From: Pseudomonas cedrina subsp. cedrina
GTDB taxonomy: Bacteria; Pseudomonadota; Gammaproteobacteria; Pseudomonadales; Pseudomonadaceae
DNA: 64,000 bases
Direction of reading: 5' to 3'
NCBI RefSeq assembly: GCF_001983175.1
Contig: NZ_MNPW01000005.1
Span: 62,001 to 126,000 of the forward strand
Notes under the pieces: model-generated
Seen by the model: the letters and a program-made list of their open reading frames with translations, nothing else
Told to the model about the DNA's origin: nothing
Database searches by the model: none
Position numbers and translations under genes: made by a program
In this document: piece after piece, positions 17,218 through 26,896 of the stretch
How the letters are laid out: every line of letters begins with the position of its first letter
Numbering within the stretch: position 1 is the stretch's first letter

Positions 17218-18495
17218 ATGAGCAAGACCAACGCTTCCCTGATGAAACGCCGCGAAGCCGCTGTACCGCGCGGTGTTGGCCAGATTCACCCGATCTTCGC
17301 CGAATCGGCGAAGAACGCCACCGTGACCGACGTTGAAGGTCGCGAGTTCATCGACTTCGCCGGCGGTATCGCCGTGCTGAACACCGGCCACGTGCATCCG
17401 AAAATCATCGCCGCCGTGACCGAGCAGTTGAACAAGCTGACGCACACCTGCTTCCAGGTCCTGGCCTACGAGCCTTACGTGGAACTGTGCGAAAAAATCA
17501 ACGCCAAGGTCCCAGGCGATTTCGCCAAGAAAACCCTGCTGGTCACCACCGGTTCTGAAGCCGTGGAAAACGCGGTGAAGATCGCCCGCGCCGCTACCGG
17601 CCGTGCCGGCGTGATCGCGTTCACCGGTGCCTACCATGGCCGCACCATGATGACCCTGGGCCTCACCGGTAAAGTCGTGCCGTACTCGGCCGGCATGGGC
17701 TTGATGCCTGGCGGCGTGTTCCGTGCGCTGTTCCCGAATGAGCTGCACGGCGTGAGCGACGACGATGCCATCGCCAGCATCGAACGCATCTTCAAAAACG
17801 ATGCCGAGCCGCGTGATATCGCTGCGATCATCATCGAACCGGTGCAGGGCGAGGGCGGTTTCTACGTCGCGCCCAAGTCCTTCATGAAGCGCCTGCGCGA
17901 GCTGTGCGACAAGCACGGCATCCTGCTGATCGCCGACGAAGTGCAAACCGGTGCCGGCCGTACCGGTACCTTCTTCGCCATGGAGCAGATGGGCGTTGCC
18001 GCCGACCTGACCACCTTCGCCAAATCCATCGCCGGCGGTTTCCCGCTGGCCGGTGTGTGCGGCAAGGCCGAATACATGGACGCCATCGCCCCAGGCGGCT
18101 TGGGCGGCACCTACGCCGGTAGCCCGATCGCTTGCGCGGCCGCGCTGGCGGTGATGGAGGTGTTTGAAGAAGAGCAACTGCTGGACCGCTGCAAGGCGGT
18201 GGGCGAGCGTCTGGTGACTGGCCTCAAGGCGATCCAGGCCAAGTACCCGGTCATCGGCGAAGTGCGTGCCCTGGGCGCGATGATCGCGGTCGAGCTGTTT
18301 GAGAACGGCGACAGCCACAAGCCAAACGCGGCGGCGGTTGCCTCGGTGGTGGCCAAGGCGCGTGACAAGGGGCTGATCCTGTTGTCCTGCGGTACCTACG
18401 GCAACGTGCTGCGCGTACTGGTGCCGCTGACCTCGCCGGACGAGCAGTTGGACAAAGGCTTGGCGATCATTGAAGAGTGCTTCTCCGAGCTGTAG
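17218..18495 (+). CDS. gabT: 4-aminobutyrate aminotransferase
   Basis: A 425-residue class III PLP aminotransferase converting 4-aminobutyrate and 2-oxoglutarate to succinate semialdehyde and glutamate. Visible are the PLP phosphate region VTTGSEAVENA, the motif IADEVQTGAGRTG with the conserved Asp, and the PLP lysine K269 in TTFAKSIAGGFPL. The length equals that of E. coli GabT (426). The start follows GAGGAC. It supplies the substrate of GabD and ends at a strong terminator. Confidence 0.95.
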   Translation: MSKTNASLMKRREAAVPRGVGQIHPIFAESAKNATVTDVEGREFIDFAGGIAVLNTGHVHPKIIAAVTEQLNKLTHTCFQVLAYEPYVELCEKINAKVPGDFAKKTLLVTTGSEAVENAVKIARAATGRAGVIAFTGAYHGRTMMTLGLTGKVVPYSAGMGLMPGGVFRALFPNELHGVSDDDAIASIERIFKNDAEPRDIAAIIIEPVQGEGGFYVAPKSFMKRLRELCDKHGILLIADEVQTGAGRTGTFFAMEQMGVAADLTTFAKSIAGGFPLAGVCGKAEYMDAIAPGGLGGTYAGSPIACAAALAVMEVFEEEQLLDRCKAVGERLVTGLKAIQAKYPVIGEVRALGAMIAVELFENGDSHKPNAAAVASVVAKARDKGLILLSCGTYGNVLRVLVPLTSPDEQLDKGLAIIEECFSEL

Positions 18496-18522
18496 GCGGA
18501 TGCTGAGCTGATCGACAAAAAA

Positions 18523-18545
18523 AACCCGCTTCGGCGGGTTTTTTT
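18523..18545 (+). terminator. Rho-independent terminator after gabT
   Basis: The stem AACCCGC / GCGGGTT has a TTCG tetraloop and is followed by T7. It lies 27 bases after the stop codon. Confidence 0.93.
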
Positions 18546-18579
18546 GTGTCTGGAATAAATCCTGAGAGTTGCACGATCC

Positions 18580-18672
18580 CCTGTGGGAGCTGGCTTGCCT
18601 GCGATAGCGGCAGACCACACAGCACAGTGCTAGCTGACAGACCGCTATCGCAGGCAAGCCAGCTCCCACAGG
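18580..18672. repeat. REP pair
   Basis: Inverted arms CCTGTGGGAGCTGGCTTGCC and its complement, nearly perfect over about 30 bases each, between convergent gabT and the diguanylate cyclase gene. Confidence 0.92.
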
Positions 18673-18702
18673 AAAAGGGTGTCTCCCACAGTGGAAGAGG
18701 GT

Positions 18703-19710
18703 CTAGCCCGCCACCACGCGGTTCTTGCCCAAACGCTTGGCCTCGTACATGGCGGTATCGGCCCGGGCGAACAAATTGTCCAGCGTCGAGTCTTGTTCGG
18801 TGAGGCTGGCAAGGCCCTGGCTGATGGTCACGCTGAAGGCCTGGCCCGCATAACTGAAGCTCAGCGCCTGGATCTCCTTGCCCAGCCGCTCGGCGACTTG
18901 CAGGGCCATTTCCGGCGAGCAACCGGGTAGCACGGCTGCAAATTCTTCGCCGCCGATGCGTCCGAACAGGTCGCCACGGCGCAATACGCTGCGACCGCTC
19001 TCGGCGATACGGCGCAATACCTGGTCACCTTCTAGGTGGCCGTAGGTGTCGTTGACGTCCTTGAAGTCATCGATGTCCAGCAGCAGGAAGGCCAGCGGCG
19101 CGCCTTGGGCGCAGGCGCTGTCGAAGGCCTGGTTGGCGCATTCGAAGAAATGTCGGCGGTTGCTGCTCTGGGTCAGCACGTCGGTAGTGGCCAGACGGTG
19201 CAGCTCCAGTTCCATCTGTTTCTTTTCGGTGATGTCTTCGGCCATGCCCACCACCACCAGCGGTTCGTCGGGGTCGGCCTGCTGGTTGATGTAACACTTG
19301 TCGCTCAGCCAGCGGATCTGCCCGTCGGCGGTGATGATGCGGTACTCGCGGTCCTCCACGGTGCCGGTTTCCAGCACGCGGGCCAGGCTGTGTTCGGCGT
19401 AGTCGAGGTCTTCGGGGTGGATGCTGTTGCGCCATTCCCGATAGTCGGCAAGCAGCAGGCCGGCGGAGCGTCCGAATATGCGCTCATAGGCGGGGCTCAC
19501 GTAGAGTACGCGGCGGGTCTCCCAGTCGATGGCCCACAGCACCGCATTGACGCTGACCAGCAGCGAACTCAGCAGTTGTTCGCGTTCACTCAAGCGCTCG
19601 ACCTCACCCTGTGCATGCACCAGCGCCAGCAGGGTTGAAGCCGCAGCCGGACGCGGGTGTTCAGCGACGGGTGGATCAGGCAAACAAGGCTTTTCGTGAA
19701 CCATCGGCAC
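18703..19710 (-). CDS. PAS-GGDEF diguanylate cyclase
   Basis: A 335-residue protein predicted to make cyclic di-GMP. A PAS domain (about 45-165) contains the PAS_3-type signature, with the PAC end VVVGMAEDITEKKQ. A GGDEF domain follows (about 170-335) with the active-site signature G-G-E-E-F in RIGGEEFAAVLPG and the substrate Asp/Asn region LLLDIDDFKDVNDTYGH. There is no membrane segment, so it is cytoplasmic. An allosteric RxxD site is not obvious. The start could be 19710 or 19704. It lies downstream of the desaturase gene on the same strand. Confidence 0.9.
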   Translation of the reverse strand: MPMVHEKPCLPDPPVAEHPRPAAASTLLALVHAQGEVERLSEREQLLSSLLVSVNAVLWAIDWETRRVLYVSPAYERIFGRSAGLLLADYREWRNSIHPEDLDYAEHSLARVLETGTVEDREYRIITADGQIRWLSDKCYINQQADPDEPLVVVGMAEDITEKKQMELELHRLATTDVLTQSSNRRHFFECANQAFDSACAQGAPLAFLLLDIDDFKDVNDTYGHLEGDQVLRRIAESGRSVLRRGDLFGRIGGEEFAAVLPGCSPEMALQVAERLGKEIQALSFSYAGQAFSVTISQGLASLTEQDSTLDNLFARADTAMYEAKRLGKNRVVAG

Positions 19711-19862
19711 AACTCTCTCTGGGCGCGCCGCAAGGTGGAGCAGCGGTCACAACAAGGGGCCACCATGATGGCGAAGTGTTCATTGAGAGAGGCGAATTGC
19801 AGTGAAGTTCCGTCAACAGGACCGATTGCCGGTGACCGAGAAATGACGCCAAAAAGCTGCGG

Positions 19863-19886
19863 GGTGGGAGGGAACGCCCTCCCACC
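19863..19886 (-). terminator. Probable terminator after desA
   Basis: The ten-base stem GGTGGGAGGG / CCCTCCCACC has a four-base loop just after the desA stop codon. In the leftward direction it is followed by GCAGCTTTTT, so the T-run is slightly displaced. Confidence 0.6.
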
Positions 19887-19892
19887 GTACCC

Positions 19893-21077
19893 TCATACGG
19901 TTACAGGGCGCAGCGAATAGGTCTTCAATTGATGGGCAAAGTCCCGCAGGGACTGGATACCGCTGGCCTCGGCTTCGTGCACCCATTCCTTGATGGCGGC
20001 GAGCATATCGTGGCCGTTTGAACTGGTCTTCAGCCAGATCTGCTGCAGCGCCAGGCGCTTTTCGTAGATCACTTTCAGGGCTTGGCTGTGTTCCAGCATG
20101 CCCTGGATGCGCAGGTGATGGCGGTCGTCCAGCAAGCTGGTTTCCCGCGACAGCAGGCGTTTGGCGCGGTGGAACTGGTGGCGCACCGAGTGATCGACCT
20201 TTTCCAGCTCCTGCTTGACCAGCGGGCCGATCACCAACTTGCGGTACTGGGCCATGATCTGGAAGCGGTTGTTGAGGATCGCCATGGCGGTGTCCATGTC
20301 CAGGTGGCCCTTGCCTTCCACGCGATGGGCGATAGGGGCGACGCGTTGCACCTTGGCCAGGCGCAGGAAGCTGAATACCTTGATCCACGCCCAGCCCAGG
20401 TCGAACTCCCATTTTTTCACCGACAGCTTGGCGGAGTTGGGGTAGGTGTGATGGTTGTTATGCAGCTCTTCGCCACCCACGATAATGCCCCATGGCACCA
20501 GGTTGGTCGCCGCGTCACGGCATTCGAAGTTGCGATAGCCCACGGCATGGCCCAGGCCATTGATCACACCGGCGGCCCAGAAGGGAATCCACATCATCTG
20601 GATCGCCCAGATCGTGATGCCGATGGTGCCGAACAGCAGCAGGTCGATCACGCCCATGATCGCCACGCCCAGCAGCGGATAGCGCGTGTAGACCTTGCGC
20701 TCGATCCAGTCGTCCGGGCAGTTCTTGCCGTAGATGCGTAGGGTCTCGGGGTTCTCAGCCTCGCTGCGGTACAGCTCGGCGCCTTTGCGCAGCACGGTCG
20801 ACAGGCCTTTGATCACCGGGCTGTGCGGGTCGTCGACGGTTTCGCACTTGGCGTGATGCTTGCGGTGGATGGCGGTCCACTCGCGGGTGTTCTGCGCCGT
20901 GGTCAACCACAGCCAGAAGCGGAAGAAGTGTTTCAGGCCGGCATTGAGCTCCAGGGAGCGATGGGCTGAATAACGATGCAGATAGACCGTGACCGCAATA
21001 ATGGTCACGTGGGTCATCAACAGAGTGACCGCCACCAGTTGCCAGGCTGACAGGTCAAGAAAACCGTTGTACCACAT
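19893..21077 (-). CDS. desA: Acyl-lipid/acyl-CoA delta-9 fatty acid desaturase
   Basis: A 394-residue membrane-bound di-iron desaturase that puts a cis double bond into acyl chains of membrane lipids. The three histidine boxes are present: HRYSAH (34-39), HRKHH and HNNHH. Several hydrophobic stretches place it in the inner membrane. It has a long soluble C-terminal extension (residues about 270-394) rich in helices, as in the Pseudomonas DesA group. The start 21077 (MWYNGF) is preferred over an upstream in-frame ATG at 21116, which would add 13 residues. Confidence 0.88.
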   Translation of the reverse strand: MWYNGFLDLSAWQLVAVTLLMTHVTIIAVTVYLHRYSAHRSLELNAGLKHFFRFWLWLTTAQNTREWTAIHRKHHAKCETVDDPHSPVIKGLSTVLRKGAELYRSEAENPETLRIYGKNCPDDWIERKVYTRYPLLGVAIMGVIDLLLFGTIGITIWAIQMMWIPFWAAGVINGLGHAVGYRNFECRDAATNLVPWGIIVGGEELHNNHHTYPNSAKLSVKKWEFDLGWAWIKVFSFLRLAKVQRVAPIAHRVEGKGHLDMDTAMAILNNRFQIMAQYRKLVIGPLVKQELEKVDHSVRHQFHRAKRLLSRETSLLDDRHHLRIQGMLEHSQALKVIYEKRLALQQIWLKTSSNGHDMLAAIKEWVHEAEASGIQSLRDFAHQLKTYSLRPVTV

Positions 21078-21242
21078 AGGCTGTATGGCCCTCAGATAAA
21101 GAAAAGAACAGCTCACGCATTATCACTAAGCCTACACAGAAAACCAGCCGCCCTTTCAGATAGGAGTGACTGGATGTTTCTTATTCTATAATCCGCAGCC
21201 TTTGTAGGGCGATTCTGTTTTTGGGTAAGGATTACTGACCAT

Positions 21243-23156
21243 ATGCTGTTTTCATACCGAGGTGCCCTGCGTGCGGGGCTGGTCTACCTGCTGGTTTCCG
21301 TGCTGTGGATAAGCCTCACGCCCGCGATATTGATCGAATTTCTCGATAACCCGAGTGAGCTGACCCATTGGCTGCAGGTTCGCGGCTATGTGTGGGTGGC
21401 CCTCAGTGCCGTGGCGATTTCCCTGCTTTGCGCCCGGTTTGCCCGTGCCAGCCAGTTGCTGCAACCCCTCAAGGAAAACCGCGAGCGCCTGCGCCAGGCC
21501 GCTGCGGTGTTCGACTGCACCCGCGAAGGCGTGCTGGTGACCGACGCGCAGGGCCTGATTGTCCACGTTAATCGGGCCTTTATGGCGATCACCGGCTACC
21601 AGCGCGAAGACGTCATGGGCCAGCAGCCGAGCCTGTTCAAGTCTGGGCGCCATTCGTCGAATTTTTACCAGCAGATGTTCCAGAGCCTGGCGCGCACCGG
21701 CGAATGGAGCGGGGAAATCTGGAACCGACGCAAAAGCGGGGAGATTTATCCACAGTGGCAAACCATTCGGGTGATCTTCGATGACCAAGGCCAGGTCTCG
21801 CATTACGTCGCGGTGTTTTCCGACATCAGCGCCATCAAGGACTCCGAGCACGAACTGGCCCACCTTGCGCACCACGACCCGCTGACCGACCTGCCCAACC
21901 GCCTGCTGTTCACCGACCGCGCCGAGCAGGCGCTGGCTTCGGCGCAACTGCACAAGCGCGGTTGCGCCCTGCTGTTGCTGGACCTGGACCACTTCAAGAT
22001 CATCAACGACAGCCTGGGCCATAACGTCGGTGACCAGTTGCTCAAACTGGTGGGCGAACGGCTCACGGCGCTGCTCGGCCCGGGTGTGACCCTGGCGCGC
22101 CTGGGCGGTGATGAGTTCGCCGTGCTGGCGGAAAGTTGTCCACAGCTGGCCCAGGCCGGCGGCCTGGCGCAACGTATCTTGCAGACGATGAAACAACCGT
22201 TCATCTTCGATGACCACCAGCTGTTTATCAGCGCCAGTATCGGTATCAGCCTGTTCCCCAACGACGCCCTGAGCGCTGAACAACTGCTGCGTAACGCCGA
22301 TTCCGCGCTGTTCAAGGCCAAGAGCGCCGGCCGCGAAGGCTATGCGTTGTACACCGAAGAACTCACCGCTCACGCGCAGAACCGTGTGGAAATCGCCAGC
22401 GAATTGCGCCGCGCCCTTGAGCGGCAGGAGCTCTGCGTCTATTACCAACCGGTGCATGAGCTGCACGGCGGCCGCTTGATCGGCGTCGAGGCGTTGGTGC
22501 GCTGGCAGCACCCGGAGCGGGGCCTGGTGCCCCCGGTCGAGTTCATCCCCATTGCCGAACGCACCGGGTTGATCGCCGAGATCGATGCCTGGGTCATGCA
22601 CCAGGCCTGCCGGCAAATGTGCCAATGGTTGTCCCAAGGGGCGCCCTTGAGTTTCATCGCCGTCAACGTGTCCAGCCGCCTGTTTGCGCGGCGCGAGCTG
22701 TATGCGCAGGTCGCCCAGGTGCTGCATGAAACCGGCCTGGACCCGGCGTTTCTTGAACTGGAGGTTACTGAAAGCGCCGTGATGCAAGACCCGGAGGTCG
22801 CCCTGGAGCAGATGCACCGCCTGCGCGAGCTGGGCCTGCGCCTGGCCATCGATGACTTTGGCACCGGCTATTCCTCATTGCTGCGCCTCAAGCGCCTGCC
22901 GGTACAGAAACTCAAGATCGACCAGGGTTTTGTCGCCGGGCTGCCGTGGGACGAAGATGACGCCGCGATTGTGCGCGTGGTGATCGCCCTGGCCAAAAGC
23001 ATGGGCATGCAGGTGCATGCCGAGGGGATCGAGCAGGCGGAGCAGGCGCGGTTTCTGCTCGACCAGCAGTGCGATATGGGCCAGGGATATTGGTTTGGGC
23101 GGCCGGTGCCGGCAGAAGAGATAGATTGGATGAAGGCGCCAACCATCCGGATTTGA
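21243..23156 (+). CDS. Membrane PAS-GGDEF-EAL protein (cyclic di-GMP turnover)
   Basis: A 637-residue protein. Two membrane segments near residues 12-30 and 48-66 anchor it. A PAS domain (about 82-205) begins FDCTREGVLVTDAQG. A GGDEF domain (about 210-375) has an intact GGDEF in RLGGDEFAVLAE, and an EAL domain (about 385-632) has EALVRW and DDFGTGYSSL. Both catalytic signatures are intact, so it could make or break cyclic di-GMP; which dominates cannot be read from sequence. It is divergent from desA, 165 bases apart. Confidence 0.92.
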   Translation: MLFSYRGALRAGLVYLLVSVLWISLTPAILIEFLDNPSELTHWLQVRGYVWVALSAVAISLLCARFARASQLLQPLKENRERLRQAAAVFDCTREGVLVTDAQGLIVHVNRAFMAITGYQREDVMGQQPSLFKSGRHSSNFYQQMFQSLARTGEWSGEIWNRRKSGEIYPQWQTIRVIFDDQGQVSHYVAVFSDISAIKDSEHELAHLAHHDPLTDLPNRLLFTDRAEQALASAQLHKRGCALLLLDLDHFKIINDSLGHNVGDQLLKLVGERLTALLGPGVTLARLGGDEFAVLAESCPQLAQAGGLAQRILQTMKQPFIFDDHQLFISASIGISLFPNDALSAEQLLRNADSALFKAKSAGREGYALYTEELTAHAQNRVEIASELRRALERQELCVYYQPVHELHGGRLIGVEALVRWQHPERGLVPPVEFIPIAERTGLIAEIDAWVMHQACRQMCQWLSQGAPLSFIAVNVSSRLFARRELYAQVAQVLHETGLDPAFLELEVTESAVMQDPEVALEQMHRLRELGLRLAIDDFGTGYSSLLRLKRLPVQKLKIDQGFVAGLPWDEDDAAIVRVVIALAKSMGMQVHAEGIEQAEQARFLLDQQCDMGQGYWFGRPVPAEEIDWMKAPTIRI

Positions 23157-23169
23157 AATGCCTTCAACC

Positions 23170-23466
23170 TGTGGTAGCTGGCTGGCCTGCGATGGGCATG
23201 GGTATCTACACATCTTTGTAGTGAGCGGGCTTGTCCCGCGCTGGGTGGCGAAGCAGCCCCAAACCAGGCGACCGGATTCTACCTGAAGCTCGGCGATGCC
23301 TTTATTGGGGCGGCTTCGCCACCCAGCGCGGGACAAGCCCGCTCACTACAGAGAGATTTGTCAGCCTTTGAGGGTTGTGTAGATACCTATGCTGCGATGG
23401 GGGCCGACCAGTTGCTGCATTCGGTGACTGACACACCGCTATCGCAGGCAAGCCAGCTCCCACAGT
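23170..23466. repeat. REP pair split by an inserted element
   Basis: The left arm (CTGTGGTAGCTGGCTGGCCT, then GCGATGGG) and the right arm (CGCTATCGCAGGCAAGCCAG, then CTCCCACAG) belong to one REP doublet. Between them, at 23197-23391, sits a separate element flanked by 10-base direct repeats. Confidence 0.75.
23197..23391. mobile_element. Small non-autonomous element, copy 1 (195 bp)
   Basis: The ends are inverted repeats CATGGGTATCTACACA and TGTGTAGATACCTATG (15 of 16 matching). The exact 10-base direct repeat CTGCGATGGG flanks it on both sides (23187-23196 and 23392-23401), which is the mark of transposition. Inside is a long inverted repeat beginning GTAGTGAGCGGGCTTGTCCC and ending in its complement. 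There is no coding capacity. Closely similar copies occur at 42911 and 60723 and a decayed one at 49668. Confidence 0.8.
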
Positions 23467-23556
23467 TGGATTTGCATCAAGCTGACTCAGTACTCGGCTC
23501 CAAAACCTGCATCTAACCCCACGCCCCAATAGGAAATTATTTTTGGTTATATAAAC

Positions 23557-23581
23557 ATTCTTAAATAGTCTTTTTAAGAAT
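23557..23581 (+). promoter_or_regulatory. AT-rich palindrome before oscA
   Basis: The perfect 9-base inverted repeat ATTCTTAAA-N7-TTTAAGAAT lies 80 bases before oscA in an AT-rich stretch. Because oscA and sbp are sulfur-starvation genes, a regulator of sulfur metabolism (CysB type) is the natural candidate to bind here. That link is inference. Confidence 0.5.
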
Positions 23582-23661
23582 ATCCGCGCTTATTTACTAT
23601 CGCCCTCACGCCACAAGCAGTGCCACCACTGCGCAGGCATCTTCATTTCAGGAGCGAGACC

Positions 23662-23844
23662 ATGAGCGCATCTCTACGTAGCGTTGACGGCCAGGACGAA
23701 GCAGCCATTTTGCGCGAGATCCAGAGCGCCCTGCGCGATCTGCGGTTTGGCGCGGTGGAAATCACGGTGCACAACGCGCAAGTCGTGCAGATTGAACGCA
23801 AAGAAAAATTCCGCCTGCAGAACCCGGGTAACAAGCCCGCCTAA
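23662..23844 (+). CDS. oscA: OscA-like small protein (DUF2292)
   Basis: A 60-residue protein of the OscA/YezD family, needed in pseudomonads for growth on organic sulfur sources. Typical features are EIQSALRDLRFGAVEITVHN and the basic tail VVQIERKEKFRLQ. The start 23662 follows AGGAGCG. The position directly before sbp and the sulfate transporter genes is the usual one. A REP pair separates it from sbp. Confidence 0.9.
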   Translation: MSASLRSVDGQDEAAILREIQSALRDLRFGAVEITVHNAQVVQIERKEKFRLQNPGNKPA

Positions 23845-23864
23845 GCAACAACTATAAGAATAAG

Positions 23865-23973
23865 CCCCTGTAGGAGCGAGCTTGCTCGCGAAAACCTTTA
23901 ACGATGACGCAGCGCTATCAGGTAACTCGCGTCGGCCTCAGGTTTTTCGCGAGCAAGCTCGCTCCTACAGGGG
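23865..23973. repeat. REP pair (TAGGAGCGAGCTTGCTCGCG type)
   Basis: Two nearly perfect 30-base inverted arms (CCCCTGTAGGAGCGAGCTTG and complement) about 45 bases apart, between oscA and sbp. It could act as an mRNA stabiliser or attenuator inside the operon. Confidence 0.92.
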
Positions 23974-24004
23974 CGGCCAACACCCCAGAATTTCAGGAGC
24001 TTCT

Positions 24005-25015
24005 ATGTCGTCGATTCGCCGTTATGCCCTGGCCGCCCTGGCCAGCGCCGTGTTTGCAGGTTCCGCGGTTGCCAAGGACTACGAGTTGCTCAACGTCTCG
24101 TACGACCCTACGCGTGAGCTGTACCAGGACTACAACGCTGAGTTCACCAGCTTCTGGAAACAGTCCCACCCCGGCGACACCGTCAAGATCCAGCAATCCC
24201 ACGGTGGTTCGGGCAAGCAGGCCCGGGCTGTGATCGATGGCCTGCGCGCCGACGTGGTCACCCTGGCCCTGGCCGGTGACATCGACGAAGTTGCCAAGCT
24301 GGGCAAGACGCTCCCGGAAAATTGGCAGACCCGCCTGCCGGATGCCAGCACCCCGTACACCTCGACCATCGTGTTTTTGGTGCGCAAGGGCAACCCCAAA
24401 GGCATCAAGGATTGGGGTGACCTGATCAAGAAAGACGTGTCGGTGATCACGCCGAACCCGAAAACCTCCGGCGGCGCCCGCTGGAACTTCCTCGCCGCCT
24501 GGGCCTACGGCCTGAAAGCCGGTGGCAGCGAAGCCAAGGCCCAGGAATACGTCAAGGAGCTGTTCAAGCACGTGCCGGTGCTGGACACCGGCGCGCGCGG
24601 TTCAACCATCACCTTCGTCAACAACGGCCAGGGCGACGTGTTGCTGGCCTGGGAAAACGAAGCCTTCCTGGCCCTGAAAGAAGACGGCGGCGCCGACAAG
24701 TTCGATATCGTCGTGCCTTCGCTGTCGATCCTCGCGGAGCCGCCAGTGGCCGTGGTCGACAAGAACGCCGAGAAAAAGGGCAACACCGAAATCGCCACCG
24801 AATACCTCAAGCACCTGTACAGCCCGGCTGGCCAGGAAATTGCGGCGAAAAACTTCTACCGCCCACGCGATGAGAAAGTCGCCGCCAAATACGCCCAGCA
24901 GTTCCCGAAACTGGACCTGGTGACTATCGACAAAGACTTCGGCGGCTGGAAAACTGCCCAACCGAAATTCTTTAACGACGGTGGCGTGTTCGACCAGATC
25001 TACACGGCGCAGTAA
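24005..25015 (+). CDS. sbp: Sulfate-binding periplasmic protein
   Basis: A 336-residue solute-binding protein that delivers sulfate to the CysTWA transporter. A signal peptide ends at [21 protein letters not shown]. The stretch [13 protein letters not shown] and the motif [12 protein letters not shown], which binds sulfate, are hallmarks of the family. The start 24005 follows AGGAGC; the longer reading through the REP pair is rejected. It is the first gene of the sulfate uptake group and is separated from cysT by a REP pair that may set its higher expression. Confidence 0.95.
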   Translation: MSSIRRYALAALASAVFAGSAVAKDYELLNVSYDPTRELYQDYNAEFTSFWKQSHPGDTVKIQQSHGGSGKQARAVIDGLRADVVTLALAGDIDEVAKLGKTLPENWQTRLPDASTPYTSTIVFLVRKGNPKGIKDWGDLIKKDVSVITPNPKTSGGARWNFLAAWAYGLKAGGSEAKAQEYVKELFKHVPVLDTGARGSTITFVNNGQGDVLLAWENEAFLALKEDGGADKFDIVVPSLSILAEPPVAVVDKNAEKKGNTEIATEYLKHLYSPAGQEIAAKNFYRPRDEKVAAKYAQQFPKLDLVTIDKDFGGWKTAQPKFFNDGGVFDQIYTAQ

Positions 25016-25043
25016 GCCAAAGTATCTATAGGGATCCGCTTTT

Positions 25044-25132
25044 CTGTGGGAGCTGGCTTGCCTGCGATGGCATCACCGAGGTGTGACTGATACACCGAGG
25101 TGCCTGCATCGCGGGCAAGCCCGGCTCCCACA
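25044..25132. repeat. REP pair
   Basis: Inverted arms CTGTGGGAGCTGGCTTGCCT and GCGGGCAAGCCCGGCTCCCA, about 40 bases apart, between sbp and cysT. An inner GTGTGACTGATACACC spacer is shared in type with other REP pairs of the window. Confidence 0.9.
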
Positions 25133-25188
25133 CAAGCCAGTGTCCACAGAAACGTGCAGTGGTGTTTACCCTTTAACCAAGGACTCTT

Positions 25189-26007
25189 ATGTCGCGTCGT
25201 ACCTCCCCCGTCATACCCGGCTTCGGGCTGACGCTGGGCTACACCGTCGTGTACCTCAGCCTGATCGTACTCATCCCGCTGGCGGCGATGTTTGTCCACG
25301 CCGCCCAACTCACCTGGGATCAGTTCTGGGCCATCATTTCCGCACCGCGCGTGCTGGCGGCATTGAAACTGAGCTTCAGCACCGCGTTGTATGCCGCGCT
25401 GATCAACGGCGTGATCGGCACGCTGCTGGCCTGGGTGCTGGTGCGCTACACCTTCCCCGGCCGCAAAATCATCGATGCGATGATCGACCTGCCGTTCGCC
25501 CTGCCCACCGCCGTGGCCGGTATCGCGCTGACGGCCTTGTATGCGCCGAACGGCTTTGTCGGCCAGTTCGCCGCCGACCTGGGCTTCAAGATCGCCTACA
25601 CCCCCTTGGGCATCACCCTGGCGCTGACCTTCGTCACGTTGCCGTTCGTAGTGCGCACGGTGCAGCCGGTACTGGCCGACATCCCCCGGGAAGTCGAAGA
25701 AGCCGCCGCCTGCCTGGGCGCCAAGCCGCTGCAGGTGTTCCGCTACATCCTGGTGCCTGCGTTGCTGCCGGCTTGGTTGACCGGTTTCGCCCTGGCGTTT
25801 GCCCGTGGCGTCGGTGAGTACGGTTCGGTGATCTTCATCGCCGGCAACATGCCGATGAAAACCGAGATCCTGCCGCTGCTGATCATGGTCAAGCTCGACC
25901 AATACGACTATCGCGGCGCCACGTCCATCGGCGTGCTGATGCTGGTGGTTTCCTTTGTATTGCTGCTGCTGATCAACTTGTTGCAGCGGCGCATCGAACG
26001 TCCATAA
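25189..26007 (+). CDS. cysT: Sulfate ABC transporter permease CysT
   Basis: A 272-residue inner-membrane permease with about six membrane segments. The ATPase-contacting loop is visible as [27 protein letters not shown]. The sequence is typical of CysT/CysU ([22 protein letters not shown] at the start, [16 protein letters not shown] near residue 210). It is 13 bases before cysW and forms the channel with it. Confidence 0.95.
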   Translation: MSRRTSPVIPGFGLTLGYTVVYLSLIVLIPLAAMFVHAAQLTWDQFWAIISAPRVLAALKLSFSTALYAALINGVIGTLLAWVLVRYTFPGRKIIDAMIDLPFALPTAVAGIALTALYAPNGFVGQFAADLGFKIAYTPLGITLALTFVTLPFVVRTVQPVLADIPREVEEAAACLGAKPLQVFRYILVPALLPAWLTGFALAFARGVGEYGSVIFIAGNMPMKTEILPLLIMVKLDQYDYRGATSIGVLMLVVSFVLLLLINLLQRRIERP

Positions 26008-26020
26008 GGAGGCGCGGAAC

Positions 26021-26893
26021 ATGTCCCAATCGTCTATTTCCGCCGCGTCCTCGGCCAACGCCGCCCGCCGTGGCAGCGCTGTGTCGCGACGTATCCTGAT
26101 CGGCCTTGGCTGGCTGGTGTTCGTCCTGTTTCTGCTGTTGCCGCTGCTGATCGTGGTGACCCAGGGCCTGAAAAACGGCCTTGGCGCGTTCTTTACCGCC
26201 ATCCTCGAACCCGACGCGTTGTCGGCGCTGAAACTCACGGTGATCGCCGTGCTGATTTCGGTGCCGCTCAATGTGGTATTCGGCGTCAGCGCCGCCTGGT
26301 GCGTGAGCAAGTACTCGTTCCGTGGCAAAAGCATCCTGGTGACGCTGATCGACCTGCCGTTCTCGGTGTCGCCGGTGATTGCGGGCCTGGTCTACGTACT
26401 GATGTTCGGCGCCCAGGGCTTCTTCGGCCCGTGGTTGCAGGACCACGACATCCAGATCGTATTCGCCTTGCCCGGTATCGTACTGGCGACCATCTTCGTC
26501 ACCGTGCCCTTCGTGGCCCGTGAGCTGATCCCGCTGATGCAGGAGCAGGGCACCCAGGAAGAAGAGGCCGCGCGCCTGCTGGGCGCCAATGGCTGGCAGA
26601 TGTTCTGGCATGTCACCGTGCCGAATATCAAGTGGGGCCTGATCTACGGCGTGGTGCTGTGTACCGCGCGGGCCATGGGTGAGTTCGGCGCGGTGTCGGT
26701 GGTGTCCGGCCACATTCGCGGCGTCACCAACACCCTGCCGCTGCATGTCGAGATTCTCTACAACGAATACAACCACGTCGCCGCGTTTGCGGTGGCCAGC
26801 CTGTTGCTGATCCTGGCGCTCTTCATCCTGCTGCTCAAGCAGTGGAGCGAGAACCGTATCAACCGCCTGCGCAACAGCGCTGGTGAGGAATAA
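26021..26893 (+). CDS. cysW: Sulfate ABC transporter permease CysW
   Basis: A 290-residue permease partner of CysT. The EAA loop reads [23 protein letters not shown], and the [15 protein letters not shown] stretch is typical of CysW. The first 35 residues are a soluble Ser/Ala-rich tail. A strong AAGGAGG ribosome site precedes the start. It lies 3 bases before cysA. Confidence 0.95.
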   Translation: MSQSSISAASSANAARRGSAVSRRILIGLGWLVFVLFLLLPLLIVVTQGLKNGLGAFFTAILEPDALSALKLTVIAVLISVPLNVVFGVSAAWCVSKYSFRGKSILVTLIDLPFSVSPVIAGLVYVLMFGAQGFFGPWLQDHDIQIVFALPGIVLATIFVTVPFVARELIPLMQEQGTQEEEAARLLGANGWQMFWHVTVPNIKWGLIYGVVLCTARAMGEFGAVSVVSGHIRGVTNTLPLHVEILYNEYNHVAAFAVASLLLILALFILLLKQWSENRINRLRNSAGEE

Positions 26894-26896
26894 GTC

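Noticed and set aside
18546..18803. Open frames through the REP pair after gabT
   Set aside because: They translate REP arms and the antisense of the diguanylate cyclase gene.
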